DNA of 33,193 nt from Conidiobolus incongruus B7586 (taxonomy: Eukaryota > Entomophthoromycota > Entomophthoromycetes > Entomophthorales > Conidiobolaceae). Made by a program: the position numbers and the translations under genes. This document shows positions 28,835 through 33,193 of the stretch, in pieces. The stretch covers positions 1 through 33,193 of the forward strand of contig JNEM01008427.1 in NCBI GenBank assembly GCA_000697335.1, written 5' to 3'. Positions within the stretch are counted from its first letter, which is position 1; each line of letters opens with the position of its first letter. The notes beneath the pieces were generated by a model. That model did not search any database. It saw only the letters and a list, made by a program, of their open reading frames with translations, and was not told the DNA's origin.

Positions 28835-29707
28835 TTAGAAACGTCCTCTTCCACCACGATTACCGCCACGGCCTCCTCCAAAACCACCACGACCGCCACC
28901 GCGACCTCCTCCGAAACCGCCACGGCCTCCTCCACGGGCACCACCGCGACCGCCTCCACGACCACCGCGAGCACCACCACGACCACCAGCACGTTTAGGG
29001 GCTAAAATAACATCAATGGTAAGTACTTAAATCACATAATACAAATAATTTAAATTACGTTTTGGACCAGCAGGAGCCTTAGGCTTAGGCAAGAATTTTT
29101 CTAATGGAAGAAGCTTATCACCACCAATGTAGACCTTATCATTGACTTTGAAAGAAGAAGCGACAACACCATCTTGAAGCTTGACTGTGAAATACTAAAA
29201 TATAAAGCATTAAATCCCAATGCCAACGATGATAAATTTTATAACAAAATACTTACAACTTCATTCATGGGACCTAAAATTTCGTCAACTTTACCAATTT
29301 GACTCTTGTTTTCAAGATAGACAGGGGCGTTGAAATAAGGAATTTTGGGGTTAGTGGACTTGCAGACCATATCACCTTCACAGGCATGCATAAAGGTTCC
29401 GAGTTCTATAAAACGATATAATATTTAGTTTGAAACAATATTTAATTAAATTGAAAAAAAATTACCAAGAACTTCAGCAGGGGGACCCATAGGTTCAGAA
29501 GGACGACCACCGAAGCCTCCACGGCCTCCACCGCGACCTAAAATTTTTATTAACATAAAAAATAATAAATTTTAATTGTTTGTAATACCTCCGCCGAAAC
29601 CTAAAATAAATTAGTTAATGATGATCACTAAATCAAAAAAAAATCAAATTACCTCCACGGCCACCGCGACCACCACCATTTCCACCTCTTCCTCCTCTAA
29701 AACTCAT
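28835..29707 (-). CDS. GAR1: H/ACA snoRNP protein Gar1
   Basis: Six exons on the minus strand: 29707-29653, 29600-29589 (12 nt), 29537-29466, 29405-29257, 29194-29059 and 29001-28835; introns are 51-62 nt. They join to 196 codons (yeast 205). Layout is canonical: an N-terminal GGR/RGG tract ([19 protein letters not shown]), a central beta-barrel core ([52 protein letters not shown]) and a long C-terminal RGG tail ending RGGRGRF. Gar1 binds the catalytic subunit Cbf5 and regulates substrate loading in H/ACA RNPs that make pseudouridine in rRNA; the RGG arms bind RNA and are methylated. The second exon encodes only four glycine-rich residues. The antisense strand of the RGG exon is open by composition, giving overlapping false frames. 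Confidence 0.96.
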
Positions 29708-32147
29708 AATGAATTATTTATATTTATATATATATATATATATATTAAAATTGAAATGAAAAATAATATGTAATATTTATCAGATAATAATTATTCTCTG
29801 ATATTAAATTCAATTTTGATAAATTTAATTTGAAAAATCTTTTAAAAACTTTTTATTAATTAAATTAAAATTTTAAAATTATGGGAATTTTCATTTTATT
29901 GACTTTTATTATTTAAATTAATTTCAAATTTAATAAATATTATAAATTGAATATTTTTATATTTGATTTTTACTTGAAACTTTTATTATTAGTCTAATTT
30001 CAAATAATATATATAAATATATATATATATATATTTATAATAAACTACTATACCATTACTTGAAATTAATTTAGTTTATATATTGATCAAATGCTTAGCC
30101 CTATAATAAAGTCCTTTTTTTATTAAGACATGATATTTGAGATAAAATTCAAAATTCATCATTAGAAATTAGTTTTTCAAATCTCAAAAAAATCACATAT
30201 TTGGATTGAGATTAGGAGAGTATGTAAAATGAAGGAATCTTCATTAGTTCTTTTCAATTAACAGATTTTTAACTAGTTTAGGGTATTGCTGATTATATTA
30301 TCATATAAAATGACTGGTTTTAATTTGATTTAAAAATAACTATTTTCAATTTTTATCTGAATAAATTTGATTTATAAAGCTTACTATTCATTTTTTGACC
30401 TTCAGCTAATATTATTAAAAGACTATATTATCAAAATATATATCAACCATTATTATATTATATAAATATATTGTAATTTTGTAAAATTTAAAAGGAATTA
30501 ACTAATTTTTCAACTCAAAATATTCCTTATTTTCTGATAATGGCATATAAATTGTGATCTATAGATTATTTAATATAATAATTTATTTTAATAGATCAAA
30601 GGTTGTAATATAACATTTAGAATATTTCTGAGTTATATTCATTTTATTAACCATTTAACCAGGTATTATGGTTTGAGAAGCACCTTTCCCTTTCTTGTTT
30701 TTAACCAAAGTGATATTGTTTTTAAAATAGTCTTATTGATAATTGATACTTTTCAATTAATTCTTTGGATGAAAAATTAGAATTTTTTATAATATATTAT
30801 TTAATCAAATTGATAATTGTTTTCATATATATATCCATTGGGTAACTATATTTCAAATATTTTGCACTAATCAACTCTTCTTGTAAAAATGACTGATCCA
30901 ACATTTTGCTATAAGATAGGATGGAATCTTGTCACTACAAGCTCTGAGTAAGGATTTGATAGATTTGAAATGTATATTGATTATAAAGTAATAATATTTT
31001 TAATAAAATATATTTTTTTTCAAGTTTCCAAATTTTTAAACAATTTAATTGTATTGAACATTTTAAAATGAAAAATAATATAATACAAACTTAATAGTAA
31101 AATAAAATAAATTATATAAAAATTTCGAAAAATGATTATTATTTAATATTTAACCTAATAAACCAAAAAAAAATCTATTAGACATTTTTATATTAACACT
31201 TAAACAATTATAAATACTGAAATATTTAACTATCATATATGTATATACGAGATTATAATTAGGCATTTTATATCACTAATAAACCAACATATATTGTATA
31301 TTCAAATACAATAAATTAATTTTAAATTATTTTTATATCAAAATTAAGCTAACAAGAAAACTTAATAACAATTTTATTAAATTAATTTTTATATTCAAGA
31401 CAAAATTTAATATAAACAATATTATAATAAACCTAATTATATTACTTATTAATTATTGATTTATAAAAAATTTAATAATAATACCAATTAAAAGATATGT
31501 AATATAATTGGATTTAAAGTGACTTATAATTTTTTTTCTTTCGAAAAAAAATGCTACTTTAAACTATTGATAATCTTATTAAAATTAATATATATGTATA
31601 AAATAATTATATTGGATTAATATATCAGTGATTTATATATAATAAAAATTAAATTGACTGTTAACTTGATAAATTTTAATTAAAATTTGATTATACTATA
31701 TTTTTTAAGCTAAAATTAAATAGAAAAATTAATAGAAAAGAAGCTAACATAAATGTTAAAGTTAAAAAAATGTTCAAATTATTTAAAACAATGAAATTAA
31801 GCTAATCCTAAACAAACAGAAATAAAGGTAAATTAAAAAACTAAAAATATCAATATAAAGGTAAATAAAAGGAAAAATATTAAAAATTAAATCCAAGTAT
31901 ATAAGATGATGAAGATTAATAAAAATGTTGGCAGTTCATCAAGATAAAAATTGATAAATGGAAGCATCATCAATTTGATAAAGTTAATAAGCAATCTACT
32001 TAGATAATTCTATCTAAATAAGAAATATATAATATTGAAGAAAATATTAGCTAATACTAAAAATAAAAAATTAACAATTGGTGAAGGTTGATTGATAAAT
32101 TTATGAGCTTGTGTCATTTAAAATAGGTTGACGTGGATTAAAGGTAA
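29708..32147. other. 2.4-kb gene desert, extremely AT-rich
   Basis: This is the longest gene-free interval of the right half. It contains TA-rich tracts at about 29719-29746 and 30008-30036 and long A/T runs. A short Met-initiated frame at about 30889 (MTDPTFCYKIGWNLVTTSS) followed by a GTAAGG donor-like site is the only coding hint; I do not call it. It should contain the GAR1 promoter and the ATP synthase epsilon 3' UTR. Confidence 0.5.
29719..29746. repeat. TA-rich microsatellite just upstream of GAR1 start
   Basis: About ten TA units, beginning roughly 12 nt upstream of the GAR1 ATG, so inside its probable 5' UTR or core promoter. Confidence 0.75.
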
Positions 32148-32411
32148 TTAAGCTTCAGACTTGGGGGGAACAATGTAGGCATTTTCACCAGCTTTACCAT
32201 TTTCCCACTTGGCGAACTTAATATCTTGAACGTTGCGAACTTGAGCGGCAGCCTTCTTATCAGCCTTCAAAGCGCTGCGGACGGCACGAGCGCAAATTTG
32301 AGAGTACTTGAGGTAGCTAAAAAGTTTCAGTTTAATAAACTGTTATTGATTATTAAGTAATTTAAAAGATTTTGAATACCTAATACCAGCGGATTTCCAA
32401 GCAAAAGCCAT
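32148..32411 (-). CDS. ATP15: Mitochondrial F1Fo ATP synthase subunit epsilon
   Basis: Two exons on the minus strand, 32411-32380 and 32316-32148, with a 63-nt intron, give 66 codons (yeast Atp15 62, human 51). The N-terminus MAFAWKSAGISYLKYSQICA matches the invariant family pattern (W-[RK]-x-A-G-[IL]-[ST]-Y-x-x-Y). AVRSALKADKKAAAQ and IKFAKWENGKAGE match the central helix and the K-x-[EN]-x-G region. The subunit sits in the central stalk of F1 in the mitochondrial matrix, bound to gamma and delta. There is no cleavable presequence, as usual for this protein. The coding bases are markedly richer in C/G-ending codons than most of the window, suggesting high expression. Confidence 0.96.
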
Positions 32412-33193
32412 TTTTATTGTTTTAGTTAATTGATTTACAAGTAAAATTTACTTAATATCACCTTTTTACAACTCAACTCTTCATTTTTACATACCATCAC
32501 TCATTCTCAACTACATTAATTTTTAATTATGGGATAATGATAATCTTCCAGTTAAATTTTGACTAAATTAACAAATTTAAAAAAACTAATTGTAAAGTAA
32601 TTAAAATATACCCTTTAAAGTATTAGTATGTTTATTATATTATAATTAAATTATATATAATTATTTCAAGTAAATTATAAAATAAATATTTTATAATTTA
32701 TTACCTATTTATTCGCTAAACATTGGTAAAATTATGTAATTCAATTGAATTCTTCAAAAAAAATTTTTTTGTATGATATGATTAAACTTAAATAATCACT
32801 AAATAAATTTAAAAAAGGAGAATATGATCAGATATATTAGAAATTACCATTATCTTAATATTAGTAATTCTTTATAGTGTATAGATATAAGGTATAAATC
32901 TTAGTAAATAAATATCAAAAAGTCAATTTATTCTTATAATATTTTTATATGATATTAGCCAAATTAGTATTATTGCACTTAATAAATATTTATATATTTC
33001 AGTTATTAAATATTAGATATATTATATTCCCAATAATTTTTATTAAAATAGAAATTTTTCTTTAATACTTAATAAAATTTTTTATTAAATTATTAATTTT
33101 TATTATTTAATTTTCAATTATTTATTTATTTTAACTTAGTAAAAATATATTTAATTTTTAAAACTAATAATTAATATATATATATATATATAT
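32412..33193. other. intergenic to window end, AT-rich
   Basis: Upstream region of the ATP synthase epsilon gene followed by A/T-rich DNA ending in a TA repeat (about 33173-33193) that runs off the window. No gene is seen. Confidence 0.5.

Noticed and set aside
28771-29005. Long Thr/Ala/Ser-rich and Val/Ala-rich frames over the GAR1 C-terminal exon
   Set aside because: They are by-products of the GGT/CGT repeat coding for the RGG tail of GAR1 read in other frames or strands.
30889-31105. Short Met-initiated frame with a GTAAGG donor and a possible acceptor after a T-run near 31025
   Set aside because: A two-exon reading of about 45 residues is possible, but the second exon is low-complexity, nothing is recognisable, and G+C is not raised. 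Too weak to call.

Overview
The window is a strongly AT-rich stretch of eukaryotic nuclear DNA with compact, intron-containing genes. Nearly all introns are about 41-66 nt, GT..AG, with CTAAY-like branch sites near the acceptor. Gene content points to a fungus: a Tco89-like TORC1 protein, a Nak1/Kic1/POD6-type GCK kinase, a fungal-type phosphoketolase and an SRP receptor of fungal size. The extreme AT bias with small introns suggests an early-diverging fungus, for example Entomophthoromycotina such as Conidiobolus. That placement is inference. TGA acts as a normal stop (GID8 ends with it).

Layout. The left edge holds the 3' end of MCM3 (+), then a tRNA-Thr(AGT) on the minus strand with an unusual T-loop. 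BMT5-like rRNA methyltransferase (+, 3 exons) converges on the SRP receptor alpha subunit (-, 4 exons). A gene-poor interval holds one GC-richer 55-codon reading frame (5987-6154, -) of unknown identity. Next come a single-exon F-box/LRR-like protein (-), a short Tco89-like protein (-), a 1.9-kb upstream region and a bZIP transcription factor (+). A minus-strand cluster follows: GID8 (3 exons, the first coding exon is only the ATG), MEMO1 (7 exons) and a decayed geranylgeranyltransferase-I beta gene (pseudogene). Two tiny genes come next: a 77-aa coiled-coil protein (+, 4 exons) and a 79-aa acidic protein resembling CSN9/CSNAP (-, 3 exons). The GCK-family kinase (+, 4 exons) precedes a tRNA-Ile(AAT) (-).

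The right half is sparse. A 263-bp imperfect palindrome sits directly 5' of tRNA-Ile, and a roughly 574-bp segment bounded by 24-bp perfect inverted repeats lies near 23.4-24.0 kb; both look like non-autonomous DNA elements. After these come an intronless phosphoketolase (+), GAR1 (-, 6 exons, one of 12 nt), a 2.4-kb very AT-rich desert and the ATP synthase epsilon subunit (-, 2 exons).

The genes do not form one pathway: they are mostly conserved housekeeping functions (replication, rRNA modification, snoRNP, secretion, ubiquitin ligase, ATP synthase) interspersed with small elements and gene remnants. I see no gene cluster that would by itself constitute a new system. The most unusual items are the tRNA-adjacent palindrome, the inverted-repeat element, the GGTase-I beta pseudogene and the unidentified small GC-richer frame. 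Exon boundaries were deduced by hand from splice motifs, frame continuity and remembered family sequences.
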